A DNA stretch of 52,945 nt from Bacteroidales bacterium. Lineage in GTDB: Bacteria > Bacteroidota > Bacteroidia > Bacteroidales > Bacteroidaceae. The stretch covers positions 1-52,945 of the forward strand of contig SFFB01000008.1 of the NCBI GenBank assembly GCA_004557035.1, read 5' to 3'. Position 1 is the first letter of the stretch. Each line of letters begins with the position of its first letter. Positions 17,712-26,708 of this stretch are shown piece after piece. The position numbers and the translations under genes were made by a program. The notes beneath the pieces are model-generated. The model was not told the DNA's origin, ran no database searches, and saw only the letters and a program-made list of their open reading frames with translations.

Positions 17712-17790
17712 AGACTTAAAGTCGAAGAGATTAAAAGACGACAAAGATAAGGACGGGCTGAAAGCTTATTGGGCTTTCAGGTCGCTTTTT
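17712..17790 (+). terminator. Octamer-like tract and terminator hairpin after murB
   Basis: 17712-17748 is a short AGACTTAA/GATTAAAA tract abutting the murB stop codon. It is followed by an 8-bp perfect stem CTGAAAGC/GCTTTCAG (17758-17765 and 17773-17780, seven-base loop) and then a T-run at 17785-17790, a plausible intrinsic terminator or attenuator before the next gene. Confidence 0.7.
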
Positions 17791-17823
17791 CCTCTCTCTA
17801 TCTCTCCAATAAACAACTAATCA

Positions 17824-18588
17824 ATGAAACTCACCTTCCTCGGCACCGGCACCAGCACAGGCGTACCGCAGATTGGCTGCGACTGCGAGGTGTGCCGCTC
17901 TGAAGACCCGCGCGACAAGCGTTTGCGCACCGCGGCACTCATCGAGACCGACGGAGGCGAACGGTTGCTCATCGACTGCGGTCCTGACTTTAGGGCACAG
18001 ATGCTCAGCGTGCCTTTCGGCCGTCTCGACGGCGTGCTCATCACCCACCACCACTACGACCACACCGGCGGACTCGACGACGTGCGCCCTTTCTGTAAAT
18101 ATGGCGACGTGCCGGTCTATGCCGACGGCGACACGCTGGCACACATCCGAGGCTGTTTCCCCTACTGTTTCGTAGAACATAAATATCCCGGCGTGCCCAA
18201 GATTAGGCTCAACGAAATCAAAGCCGGCGAGGCGTTTGAGATTGGTCAGACCAAGATTGAACCCTTCTGCGTGATGCACGGCAAACTGCCCATACTGGCT
18301 TTCCGCATTGGCCCTCTGGCCTACATCACCGACATGAAAACCATCGATACCGACTGGCTCGAAAGGCTTAAAGGCATTGACACGCTCGTGGTCAACGGTC
18401 TGCGCCACACGCCCCACGGCAGCCATCAAACCATAGAAGAGGCCATCGCCTTTGCCCGACAGACGGGGGCCACTCACACCTACCTCACCCACCTCTGCCA
18501 CCACGCCGGACGACATCAAGACCTCGAAGCCACGCTGCCCGAAGGCATCCACGTGGCCTACGACGGACAGGCCATCAGCATAGGCTGA
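17824..18588 (+). CDS. MBL-fold metallo-hydrolase, PhnP-like
   Basis: Metallo-beta-lactamase-fold phosphodiesterase-like protein of 254 residues. The N-terminus FLGTGTSTGVPQIGCDCEVC, with its cysteine cluster, resembles the structural zinc site of PhnP (phosphoribosyl cyclic phosphate phosphodiesterase). The catalytic metal motif is THHHYDH (residues about 78-84), with later ligands in VMHGKLP, ITDMK and LTHLCHH. No phn genes lie nearby, so a general phosphodiesterase role is as likely as one in phosphonate metabolism. It is placed between murB and guaA with no overlap, and its own terminator-like hairpin lies upstream. Confidence 0.82.
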   Translation: MKLTFLGTGTSTGVPQIGCDCEVCRSEDPRDKRLRTAALIETDGGERLLIDCGPDFRAQMLSVPFGRLDGVLITHHHYDHTGGLDDVRPFCKYGDVPVYADGDTLAHIRGCFPYCFVEHKYPGVPKIRLNEIKAGEAFEIGQTKIEPFCVMHGKLPILAFRIGPLAYITDMKTIDTDWLERLKGIDTLVVNGLRHTPHGSHQTIEEAIAFARQTGATHTYLTHLCHHAGRHQDLEATLPEGIHVAYDGQAISIG

Positions 18589-18651
18589 AGGCGACCCAAG
18601 CGTTACCACTCCTATAATATATAAGACAAAACACTAACCCAAATAGCAACG

Positions 18652-20205
18652 ATGCAACAGAAAATCATTATCCTCGACTTCGGCTCGCAAACCACGCAGC
18701 TCATCGGCCGCCGTGTGCGCGAACTGGACACTTTCTGCGAAATCATTCCCTACAACAAGTTTCCGAAAGACGACCCCACGGTCATCGGTGTCATTCTTTC
18801 GGGCTCACCCTACAGCGTCTACGACCCCGAGGCCTTTAAGATTGACCTCACGGCCATACCGGCAGACATGCCTGTGCTTGGCATCTGCTATGGTGCCCAA
18901 TATATGGCCCATGCCGGAGGCGGCAAAGTGGAGCCGGCAGGCAGCCGCGAATACGGCCGCGCCAATCTGGCCGATTTCGACCACGCCAACCCGCTCTTCA
19001 AAGGCTTCGACGAGCGTTCGCAAGTATGGATGAGCCACGGCGACACCATCACCGCCATTCCCGAAGGCTTCCATCGCATTGCTTCGACCGACAAAGTGAC
19101 CTTTGCCGCCTATCAAGCCGACAGTCTGCCGCGCTGGGGCGTGCAGTTCCACCCCGAAGTATATCACTCGCTTCAGGGCACGCAGTTGCTCAAAAACTTT
19201 GTGGTTGACATCTGCGGCAGCCGCCAAGACTGGAGCCCGGCCTCGTTTGTCGACACCACCGTGGCCGAACTCAAGGCCGAACTGGGCAACGACCGTGTCA
19301 TACTCGGCCTCTCCGGCGGCGTGGACAGCTCGGTGGCAGCCGTATTGCTCCACCGCGCCATAGGCAAAAACCTCACCTGCATCTTCGTGGACCACGGCAT
19401 GCTCCGCAAGAACGAGTTCCGCGACGTATTGCGCGACTACGAGGGCTTAGGCCTCAACGTCATTGGCGTAGACGCCTCCGAAAAATTCTTTAGCGAACTC
19501 GCCGGTGTGACCGAGCCTGAAAAGAAACGCAAAATCATCGGTAAAGGCTTCATTGACGTGTTTGACGCCGAAGCACAGAAAATCACAGACGCCAAGTGGC
19601 TGGCACAAGGCACGATATACCCCGACCGTATCGAAAGCCTCAACATCACGGGCAAGGTTATCAAAAGTCATCACAACGTGGGCGGTCTGCCTGAAAAGAT
19701 GCACCTGCGCCTCTGCGAACCCCTCAAGTGGCTTTTCAAAGACGAAGTACGCCGCGTGGGCAGGCAGTTGGGCATGCCCGAACACCTCATCACCCGCCAT
19801 CCGTTCCCTGGTCCCGGTCTGGCCGTGCGCATACTGGGCGACATCACGCCAGAAAAAGTGCGCATACTGCAAGACGCCGACGACATCTTTATCCGCGGCT
19901 TGCGCGACTGGCGCGTGAAAGACGCCAACGGTAACGAAGACAGCCTTTACAACCAAGTGTGGCAAGCCGGCGTCATCCTGCTCCCCATCAAGAGCGTGGG
20001 CGTGATGGGCGACGAGCGCACCTACGAGCGTGCCGTGGCTTTGCGTGCCGTCACCAGTACTGACGCCATGACCGCCGACTGGGCTCATCTCCCCTACGAG
20101 TTTATGGCCAAAGTCTCAAACGACATCATCAACCACGTCAAAGGCGTCAACCGCGTTTGCTACGACATCTCGTCAAAACCACCCTCAACAATCGAGTGGG
20201 AATAA
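18652..20205 (+). CDS. guaA: GMP synthase (glutamine-hydrolysing)
   Basis: Converts XMP to GMP using ATP and glutamine in purine synthesis; 517 residues, full length. N-terminal class I glutamine amidotransferase domain with nucleophile Cys79 in GICYGAQYM and the His/Glu pair in FHPEVYHS; central ATP-pyrophosphatase with the P-loop LSGGVDSSV; C-terminal dimerisation domain with HPFPGPGLAVRILGD and the terminal YDISSKPPSTIEWE. A strong terminator follows at 20226-20265. Identification is firm. Confidence 0.98.
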   Translation: MQQKIIILDFGSQTTQLIGRRVRELDTFCEIIPYNKFPKDDPTVIGVILSGSPYSVYDPEAFKIDLTAIPADMPVLGICYGAQYMAHAGGGKVEPAGSREYGRANLADFDHANPLFKGFDERSQVWMSHGDTITAIPEGFHRIASTDKVTFAAYQADSLPRWGVQFHPEVYHSLQGTQLLKNFVVDICGSRQDWSPASFVDTTVAELKAELGNDRVILGLSGGVDSSVAAVLLHRAIGKNLTCIFVDHGMLRKNEFRDVLRDYEGLGLNVIGVDASEKFFSELAGVTEPEKKRKIIGKGFIDVFDAEAQKITDAKWLAQGTIYPDRIESLNITGKVIKSHHNVGGLPEKMHLRLCEPLKWLFKDEVRRVGRQLGMPEHLITRHPFPGPGLAVRILGDITPEKVRILQDADDIFIRGLRDWRVKDANGNEDSLYNQVWQAGVILLPIKSVGVMGDERTYERAVALRAVTSTDAMTADWAHLPYEFMAKVSNDIINHVKGVNRVCYDISSKPPSTIEWE

Positions 20206-20225
20206 CCCAAAACATAAGTTTTTGC

Positions 20226-20265
20226 AGCCAGACCGTACTTTTTTTGTGCGGTCTGGCTTTTTTTT
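20226..20265 (+). terminator. Terminator after guaA
   Basis: 13-bp stem AGCCAGACCGTAC / GTGCGGTCTGGCT with one G-U pair, loop of seven Ts, followed by a run of Ts. Confidence 0.9.
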
Positions 20266-20299
20266 GACTACTGCGCAAAAACACTGCGCACCTGCGTAA

Positions 20300-20307
20300 T
20301 ACCTTTG
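20300..20307 (+). promoter_or_regulatory. Predicted -7 box of the WG-repeat gene
   Basis: TACCTTTG, a perfect TANNTTTG box, 26 bases before the start codon. No TTTG is seen 19 bases upstream, so the -33 half is weak or absent. Confidence 0.5.
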
Positions 20308-20332
20308 CGGCATAACCCAAACATTTCAAACC

Positions 20333-20857
20333 ATGAGATACGACATCATTAGAGACTGCGAAAACGTCAAGGTAGTAAGAAACAAGTGTTACCAATGGGG
20401 CGTAGTGGACGACGAAGGCGAGTTTGTCGTGCCCTTTGGTGTTTACAGCTGGATTGACGGCTTCGAAAACGGACTGGCGAGAGTCAAAAAAGGCATTGGC
20501 GATAACGCTCGATGGGGCATCATAAACGATGAAGGCGATGTGGTATTACCTATTATATATGACAAGGTGTGGAATTTCTTCAGAATGGAACGCACCGACA
20601 CCACCGTGGAACTCAACGGCGTGAGACAACGTGTCGATTTGGACGCACTTGGCCCTTGTATGGTAGACGATATTCCTGACGATATCAAGCCTTCATACGG
20701 TTCACACGAGGATGATGACGACGATAATTACTCCGATGCTGATCTTGTCGACAATTATTTCCACGTGTATAATTGCTATGATAGTGAGGGGAACTTCGAT
20801 TACGAGAGGTATATGGACGCCATCATGTCTGGCGAGTATGTACCGGATGATGAGTGA
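20333..20857 (+). CDS. WG-repeat protein with acidic C-terminal half
   Basis: Small protein of 174 residues without signal peptide. The first 85 residues carry WG-type beta-hairpin repeats (WGVVDDEGEFVVPFG, then ARWGIINDEGDVVLPIIYD). The rest is very acidic, with a run of Asp near residue 126 and a tyrosine-rich end. WG repeats often mediate binding, sometimes in proteins linked to surface or contact systems, but no function can be assigned here. It is a single gene with its own -7 box and a terminator on each side. Base composition of the 3' half is lower in GC than the neighbours. Confidence 0.75.
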   Translation: MRYDIIRDCENVKVVRNKCYQWGVVDDEGEFVVPFGVYSWIDGFENGLARVKKGIGDNARWGIINDEGDVVLPIIYDKVWNFFRMERTDTTVELNGVRQRVDLDALGPCMVDDIPDDIKPSYGSHEDDDDDNYSDADLVDNYFHVYNCYDSEGNFDYERYMDAIMSGEYVPDDE

Positions 20858-20904
20858 GAACGGGAGTTGAAAAGTTGATGATAAGGTAGAGAAGATCGGG
20901 AATA

Positions 20905-20950
20905 GGCCAAAGCGAACAACAATGACATTCGCTTTGGCCTTTGTTAGTAT
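20905..20950 (+). terminator. Terminator after the WG-repeat gene
   Basis: Perfect 12-bp stem GGCCAAAGCGAA/TTCGCTTTGGCC (20905-20916 and 20928-20939) with an 11-base loop and a T-rich tail. Confidence 0.85.
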
Positions 20951-20967
20951 TTGCATCACTGAAGAAC

Positions 20968-21134
20968 AAGGATAGGCGGCGGCTCGGACAAGCAAAACAA
21001 AAAAATACTTTTTTTCTTTTGATTGCCGCTCGCCTTGCACTACCTTTAAATAAGGATAGGCGGCGGCTCGGGCAAACAAAACAAAAAAATACTTTTTTCT
21101 TTTGATTGCCGCTCGCCTTGCACTACCTTTGCAT
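20968..21134 (+). promoter_or_regulatory. Tandemly duplicated promoter-bearing repeat before malQ
   Basis: Two copies of an 83-84-bp sequence lie head to tail (20968-21051 and 21052-21134), nearly identical. Each contains TTTG, exactly 19 bases, then the -7 box. The upstream copy has TTTG at 21018-21021 and TACCTTTA at 21041-21048, missing the last G. The gene-proximal copy has TTTG at 21101-21104 and a perfect TACCTTTG at 21124-21131. The proximal copy should therefore be the active malQ promoter, with a leader of about 70 bases. The same element, diverged, occurs in four copies before thrS. Confidence 0.82.
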
Positions 21135-21209
21135 AAAACAGGTTATCTCGCGGTAATTACACCTTTATGATTGTTAATTACCGTAGACAACGCCTCCTAT
21201 TACCATACT

Positions 21210-23819
21210 ATGAAAACACCGACAGACCAAACCGCGCAACTTCTTTTCAAAATTGAATACCATACCGATTGGGGCTTCTCGCTTCAGCTCCATCTCGTCA
21301 CCGACGAAGGCGACACCTACCTGCCGATGACGTGGACCGAAGGCGACATCTGGCAACTACAAGTTGACTTGGAGACAACAGACGAAGTGACCTACCGCTA
21401 TGAGGTGATTGACGCAGGTGGACACATCCACCGCACGATGAAGGCGTTGCCGGTCGCACTCCACACCGTGGGGCGCCAAAGCGTCTGCCTCTATGACCAT
21501 TGGGCCGACGAACCTATTGATGATGTTTTTCTGCACACGGCTTTTTCTGACTGTGTGTTTAACCCTTGCAACACCGAAGCATTGGCACCCGTGCCTGCCA
21601 ACGAGGACAGACCTCACCGGCTGGTGCTGGAGTCGCTCACGCCGCCCCGTGGGTGCCATTGGGCGGTTTTGGGCTCGAGCGAGGCTCTCGGCAGGTGGGA
21701 CGAAAAGGCGGCGCGACTACTGGTACGCACCGGCACCTTCACATGGGAAACGGCGCTACCCGACACCGACTTTGACGGCACCGTCTCTTATAAATATGTC
21801 TTGCTGCAAGACGAAGCCGAAGGCCGCCGCGTCACCATCGAGAGCGGCGAAAACCGTCTGTTGCCCCGCGCCGGCGCAGACTGCAGCGTCGTCGTGGCAG
21901 ACCATAATCCGCGCATAGAAATGGCGCCTTGGCGTGGTGCCGGAGTGGTGGTGCCGGTGTTTTCACTACGCAGTGACGGCAGCCAGGGCATCGGCGACTT
22001 CGGCGACCTGAAACGTTTCGTAGACTGGGCGGCGGCCGTCGGTATGAGAGCGGTGCAGATCTTGCCCATCAACGACACCACCTCTTCGGGCACGTGGCGC
22101 GACTCCTATCCTTACAACGGCGTGTCGGTGTTTGCGCTCCACCCGATTTATCTCGACATGAGAGCCTGGGCAGACCTGCCGGTCTATGAGAATTTCAAAT
22201 CGGAAGCTCAGCGACTCAACGCCTTGCCCGAGGTGGACTATGAGGGCGTGTTCAGGTTAAAGATGAACTTTCTCAGTGCGCTGTATGCCGCCACGTCAAA
22301 GCGTGCGCTTAACGCATCAGACTATATCGCCTTCGTGCGTGAAAACAAATATTGGCTCCAACCCTATGCCGAGTTCATGAAGGCCAAGATGAGCCGTTTC
22401 AATCCGCCGAGGGTGCACGAAGTGGAATTTTTCTATTTCGTGCAACATCTGCTCCATCGTCAGATGCTTGCGGCTCACGACGAAGCTCGGGCCTGCGGCG
22501 TCATCATAAAGGGCGACATCCCCATCGGTGTGTGTCACGACAGTGTGCCTGCCACGGTGTCGGCCCATCTTTTCCATCTCGACGGACAAGCCGGTGCCCC
22601 ACCCGACGCCTTTGCCGCCCACGGCCAGAACTGGGGTTTCCCCACCTACAACTGGGAGGCTATGAAGGCCGACGGCTACGACTGGTGGCAGCGTAGGCTC
22701 ACCCACATGAGCCGCTATTTCGACGCCTATCGCATTGACCACGTGCTGGGCTTTTTCCGCATCTGGGAAGTGCCGGCCGACCAAGTCTGGGCACTGATGG
22801 GCCGTTTCCGTCCGGCTCTGCCACTCTCCGAAGACGACATCCGCGGCTTCGGCTTCACGGCCAACGTCCAAGACTATACCATTCCCCGCATCTCGACTCA
22901 GCGCTATAAAGACTGGCAGGACGAAATGCAAGACATAGACCTCTCGCCTTATTTTGAAGCAGAGCAAAACGGCCTCCACGCCTTGCGGCCTGCCTATCGC
23001 TCCACGCGCCACACTCTCGCGACCATTGCCGACGAACGGCTCCGTGAGCGACTGATGCAGGCGGCTTGCGAGGTGCTGTTCTTGTGTGATGAAGAGACAG
23101 GCCGCTTTCATCCGCGCATTCAGGGTTTCGACACCGACGTGTTTGGCACCTTGAGCGAGGCCGACCGCGAGGCCTACTACCGGCTCCACAACGACTTCTT
23201 CTATTTCCGCCACAACCGCTTCTGGGCCGACGGCGCCGTCGACAAACTCCGTGCGCTCACCGAAGCCCGCCGTGCCGACAGCCGTTGGAGTATGCTGGCC
23301 TGTGCCGAAGACCTGGGCATGGTGCCGGCCTCAGTGCCCGAAGTGCTGGCCAAGTTGCGCATTCTCTCACTCGAAATACAACGCATGCCCAAAGCCTACG
23401 GCGTGCGGTTTGGCCGTCTCGAAGACAACCCCTACCTCTCCGTGGCCACCATCGCCACCCACGACATGCCGCCTCTGCGACTGTGGTGGGACGAAAGCCG
23501 CGAACAAACCCAGGCCTTCTGGACAGAGGCTCTCGGCCACGACGGCGAGGCTCCGGCCGAAGCGTTGCCCGAGGTGTGTGAAGAGGTGGTGGCACGCCAC
23601 CTGGCCAGTCCGTCGATGCTCTGCCTCATAGCCTTGCAAGACTATTTTGGCATAGACGCCGCCCCGCGCCGCCCCGACTACACCAACGAGCAAATCAACG
23701 TGCCGGCCAATCCCAACCAGTATTGGCGCTATCGCATGCACATCACACTCGACACACTCATCCGCGCCACTCACTTCAACGAAAAGCTCCGCGCCCTTGT
23801 CAAGCGAAGCGGACGTTAA
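21210..23819 (+). CDS. malQ: 4-alpha-glucanotransferase with N-terminal starch-binding modules
   Basis: Amylomaltase (GH77) of 869 residues that transfers maltooligosaccharide segments in glycogen/maltodextrin metabolism; cytosolic, no signal peptide. The N-terminal 250 residues form two beta-sandwich modules of CBM20 type (WGFSLQLHLVTDEGDTYLPM and LGSSEALGRWDE), then the GH77 barrel: GIGDFGDL near the start, the catalytic nucleophile aspartate in FDAYRIDHVLGFFRIWEVP, the acid/base glutamate in CAEDLGMVP, and ATIATHDMPPLR. The long form with N-terminal modules is typical of Bacteroidetes and plant DPE2-like enzymes. I place the start at 21210; an upstream in-frame ATG at 21171 lacks the conserved context. 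The TPR gene follows after 10 bases. Confidence 0.93.
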   Translation: MKTPTDQTAQLLFKIEYHTDWGFSLQLHLVTDEGDTYLPMTWTEGDIWQLQVDLETTDEVTYRYEVIDAGGHIHRTMKALPVALHTVGRQSVCLYDHWADEPIDDVFLHTAFSDCVFNPCNTEALAPVPANEDRPHRLVLESLTPPRGCHWAVLGSSEALGRWDEKAARLLVRTGTFTWETALPDTDFDGTVSYKYVLLQDEAEGRRVTIESGENRLLPRAGADCSVVVADHNPRIEMAPWRGAGVVVPVFSLRSDGSQGIGDFGDLKRFVDWAAAVGMRAVQILPINDTTSSGTWRDSYPYNGVSVFALHPIYLDMRAWADLPVYENFKSEAQRLNALPEVDYEGVFRLKMNFLSALYAATSKRALNASDYIAFVRENKYWLQPYAEFMKAKMSRFNPPRVHEVEFFYFVQHLLHRQMLAAHDEARACGVIIKGDIPIGVCHDSVPATVSAHLFHLDGQAGAPPDAFAAHGQNWGFPTYNWEAMKADGYDWWQRRLTHMSRYFDAYRIDHVLGFFRIWEVPADQVWALMGRFRPALPLSEDDIRGFGFTANVQDYTIPRISTQRYKDWQDEMQDIDLSPYFEAEQNGLHALRPAYRSTRHTLATIADERLRERLMQAACEVLFLCDEETGRFHPRIQGFDTDVFGTLSEADREAYYRLHNDFFYFRHNRFWADGAVDKLRALTEARRADSRWSMLACAEDLGMVPASVPEVLAKLRILSLEIQRMPKAYGVRFGRLEDNPYLSVATIATHDMPPLRLWWDESREQTQAFWTEALGHDGEAPAEALPEVCEEVVARHLASPSMLCLIALQDYFGIDAAPRRPDYTNEQINVPANPNQYWRYRMHITLDTLIRATHFNEKLRALVKRSGR

Positions 23820-23829
23820 CCCTTCATTT

Positions 23830-25089
23830 ATGCAAGATTCCAATTCTCCCATAGAGTTTATCGCCGAAACCTTTGAGCAACACTGGAAACGCTTTCAGGT
23901 GCCCGAACTCGACGCCATTGACCTGCTCGACCTCATGGACCATTACGTGAGGCAAGGCCGTGACTTCGAGGCTGAAATATGCCGTTTGCTGGCCGAACGG
24001 CAAGCCCCCGACAACATCGAAGTGGTCTATACCAAAGCCCACGTCTTGATGGACGACGGACGTTGGAACGAGGTCAAAAAACTCACCGATGGCCGCGAAA
24101 AAGACGGCCTTGACACACGCCTGTTTACCCTTGAAGGCAGGCTGCGCGCAGGCTACGCCAAAGAGGCCATGCAGTTTGTTGAAGAAGGCAAGTCCGTCTC
24201 GGCGGCTTCGGGTCAAGACGTCAACGACTTTGTCTTTGACGCCGCCATGATTTTCAAAGACTATGGCTATGCCCGCGAAGCGCTCGAACTGCTCAAAAGC
24301 CTGCCTGCCGACTATGCCGACTATGACAAGGCCGACGACGCCATTGTGGACCTCTTGAAGATGCTGGCGCTGTATGACGAGGCCCATCAGCGGCTCGAAC
24401 GTCAATTGGACAAAGACCCCTTCAACGCCTCGCTTTGGCAGCGCATGGCCTATATTGACTTCGCGTCCCGACGCTATGCCGAGGCAGTTGAAGACACAGA
24501 CTACGGACTGACCACCTCGGCCGACAACGAAGGTCTGAGCCGACTCCGCCTGACGGCTATGGCCTCGGCAGAGCCACTAGACAAGGAGCATCACCGCCAA
24601 GCCTGCTCCCTGCAAGACCCCATATCGCTTATGGCCTCGGGCGACTCCAACGTCAGATGCGACAACGTCGTCACTGCCCACACCCAATACGCCCTGGCCG
24701 GCCTCTACCTGCCACGCGACAGCAGCGAGCGCGCTGGACTGCTCACGCGGCGCATCAAGCTCATGGCCAAGACGGACGACACAGCCACCGCCCTCCACGA
24801 ACTTGAAGTCCTGCTCACCGCACACGGCGACCAGTGGACGGCCTGCCACGAGATGGCTTTGATTTGCTTTGACAAAGGCTACACCGAAGACGGACTGGAG
24901 GCGCTGCGCCTGGCCCAACGTTTCGACTTGCTCAGCCCGGAGCGCCAGACCATAGTCATAGACCTGCTTATGAGCTATCACCTCACCGCTCAGGCCCGCG
25001 ACCTGTGGCTCTTGATGTTGCAAAACCTCGACCGCCTGCCATTGCCTTGGCAGCTCAAGTTGAGACAAGCAACGGCACAACTGGATTAG
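23830..25089 (+). CDS. TPR-like helical-repeat protein
   Basis: Soluble protein of 419 residues built of helical hairpins. TPR-like units are visible across the length, for example ALELLKSLPADYADYDKADD, DPFNASLWQRMAYIDFASRRYAEAVEDTDYGL, and QWTACHEMALICFDKGYTEDGLEALRLA. No signal peptide, membrane segment or catalytic motif. An upstream in-frame ATG at 23797 overlaps malQ; ATG 23830, 10 bases after the malQ stop, is the likelier start. Probably cotranscribed with malQ, but a link to glucan metabolism is not shown. Related proteins are common and uncharacterised in Bacteroidetes. Confidence 0.8.
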   Translation: MQDSNSPIEFIAETFEQHWKRFQVPELDAIDLLDLMDHYVRQGRDFEAEICRLLAERQAPDNIEVVYTKAHVLMDDGRWNEVKKLTDGREKDGLDTRLFTLEGRLRAGYAKEAMQFVEEGKSVSAASGQDVNDFVFDAAMIFKDYGYAREALELLKSLPADYADYDKADDAIVDLLKMLALYDEAHQRLERQLDKDPFNASLWQRMAYIDFASRRYAEAVEDTDYGLTTSADNEGLSRLRLTAMASAEPLDKEHHRQACSLQDPISLMASGDSNVRCDNVVTAHTQYALAGLYLPRDSSERAGLLTRRIKLMAKTDDTATALHELEVLLTAHGDQWTACHEMALICFDKGYTEDGLEALRLAQRFDLLSPERQTIVIDLLMSYHLTAQARDLWLLMLQNLDRLPLPWQLKLRQATAQLD

Positions 25090-25509
25090 CCCCACCACAT
25101 CGGCCAGACGCCCAAGCAATACGGGGGGCGTCGTGAAGGAGCGCGGTTTTGTCTTTTGCCGGGTGCGACATACGGAGTATATTTAGGGAGAAAAGAAAAA
25201 GGAGGTCTTGACGGACCTCCTTTTTTGTGGTTTGCAGTGTCTACGGGCCTTATGGGAGAAAAAACCGGCCTTATTGCAGGAAAAACTGTCCTTATGGCAG
25301 GACGACTTAGGATGGTTTTCGGTCAGAAAAGGTCGTTTCCGGACTTGACGCAGCGGCTTTTGGCTCACGTTTTCGGCCACGGCAATTTTTTTCGACCTCT
25401 TCCGACGTTTTTCATGTCACGCCAACGGGCGTTTTTGTATAAAACGTCGCCTACGCAAAAACTAAAGATTGTGAGCAGCCCATACCCGGATGGACCTCAG
25501 TCTCACAGG
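25090..25509. repeat. Intergenic region with terminator and small stem-loop repeats, locus 3 of 4
   Basis: No gene in this 420-base convergent gap. A terminator (25196-25226) has the 7-bp stem GGAGGTC/GACCTCC flanked by A- and T-runs that extend the pairing, so it can act in both directions. It is followed by stem-loop units GGGCCTTATGGGAG (from 25245), CCGGCCTTATTGCAGG (25265-25280) and CTGTCCTTATGGCAG (25286-25300), spaced by GAAAAA(A). The rest, to the mltG stop, shows nothing recognisable. Confidence 0.75.
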
Positions 25510-26535
25510 TCAATGGATGCCACGCGCGTCGAGCGCTCGGGCATAGGCAGCGGCGTTGGCCAGATGCTCTTCGTAGGTCTTGGCAAAGAGATGAGTGCCG
25601 GAGAAATCGGGATTGGCACACATATAAACATAGTCGTGACGCTCGGCTTTCAAGACGGCCTCGACGGCTGCCATCGACGGCAAACAGATGGGGCCCGGCG
25701 GCAGCCCCTCGTGGCGATAGGTGTTGTAGGGGCTGGGACACTCGAGATGTTCGTAGGTGATGCGGCGCAGGTCGAAGCGGCCAAGAGCAAATTTCACGGT
25801 GGGATCGGCTTGCAGGCGCATCCCTGTGCGCAGACGTCCCAGATACATCCCGGCCACACGCGGCATCTCGGCCACGGCGCTTGTCTCGCGGTCGACGATG
25901 GAAGCCAGCGTCACCACCTCTTCAGGCGTCAGCCCCTGGCTCTCAGCTTGCTGGCGCCGCGACTTGGTCCAATATTTTTTGCTTTCGTCCACCATTCGGC
26001 CAATGAGGGCTTGTGGGGTCACGTCCCAATAGACGTCATACTGCTGGGTGAGGAAGACGCAGGGCAGCGTCTGTGGCGAGAGTCCGTGGGAGCGCAACAA
26101 GGCCGTGTCGGCAAAGGCGCGGCTCCACGTGGCAGAGTCGGCCTGCAACACGTGCGCAAGACGACCGGCCAGCTGGTTCATGGTGTGGACCGAAGGAATG
26201 TTGAGCCGCACGGCCGTCTGGCTGTGTGAGCGCAAGCGGCGCAAGACGGTGAGCGCAGACTGACCGCTGCCCACGTCGTAACGCCCCGCGCCAACACGTG
26301 AGGGATAGCCCACCACAGCGCCCACCGTCTTGAACACGAAAAGACGAAGCGAAGAGGTGTGGGGACGCAGTTTGAGATAGACGGAGTCGGCCGTGTCGTC
26401 GGCGTCGATATAGACATAACGCTCAGCGGCTGATGGGGAAAAACGACTCAACAAGCCGTAGCCGAAAAGCAGCCCGAGAGCCACCACTAAGGCGACTATC
26501 GACCAGACAATCCGACGCTTGGTTGATTTTTTCAT
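25510..26535 (-). CDS. mltG: Endolytic murein transglycosylase
   Basis: Membrane-anchored lytic transglycosylase of 341 residues thought to cut nascent peptidoglycan strands. An N-terminal signal anchor (IVWSIVALVVALGLLFGYGL) is followed by a LysM-like subdomain and the YceG catalytic region with LTPEEVVTLASIVDRETSAV, MPRVAGMYLGRL, LQADPTVKFALG, YNTYRHEGLPPGPICLPS. The usual ASIVEKE motif here reads ASIVDRE; the last glutamate is kept, the first acidic residue is conservatively changed. A -7-like box TAATTTTG lies on the minus strand at 26567-26560. It diverges from the acyl-CoA synthetase gene. Confidence 0.93.
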   Translation of the reverse strand: MKKSTKRRIVWSIVALVVALGLLFGYGLLSRFSPSAAERYVYIDADDTADSVYLKLRPHTSSLRLFVFKTVGAVVGYPSRVGAGRYDVGSGQSALTVLRRLRSHSQTAVRLNIPSVHTMNQLAGRLAHVLQADSATWSRAFADTALLRSHGLSPQTLPCVFLTQQYDVYWDVTPQALIGRMVDESKKYWTKSRRQQAESQGLTPEEVVTLASIVDRETSAVAEMPRVAGMYLGRLRTGMRLQADPTVKFALGRFDLRRITYEHLECPSPYNTYRHEGLPPGPICLPSMAAVEAVLKAERHDYVYMCANPDFSGTHLFAKTYEEHLANAAAYARALDARGIH

Positions 26536-26609
26536 AAGGCTGATGATTTTTTCTCACAACAAAATTACAAAAACTCACTGCTCAGGTAGTGCCGTATTTA
26601 GTTTTTTTA

Positions 26610-26617
26610 TAAATTTG
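26610..26617 (+). promoter_or_regulatory. Predicted -7 box of the acyl-CoA synthetase gene
   Basis: TAAATTTG matches TANNTTTG in the divergent mltG/acyl-CoA synthetase gap; no TTTG is found 19 bases upstream. It would give a leader of roughly 85 bases before ATG 26709. Confidence 0.45.
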
Positions 26618-26708
26618 CACAAAGCACGCAAAAAATGTGCAGGGCCTCACTTTGGCTTCTGTCCACCCACCTTCACTCACGCGCCTATTCCTCTACCTTA
26701 AATATAGC

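Noticed and set aside
20702..21079. Minus-strand frame of 125 codons across the duplicated malQ promoter repeat
   Set aside because: Its two similar halves are the two copies of the promoter repeat; no family likeness and it overlaps two regulatory elements and a terminator.
22317..23213. Minus-strand frame of 298 codons opposite malQ
   Set aside because: Antisense shadow; the malQ frame has intact GH77 catalytic motifs here.
25156..26229. Plus-strand frame of 357 codons across the stem-loop module and mltG
   Set aside because: It crosses a terminator and repeat region and is antisense to mltG.
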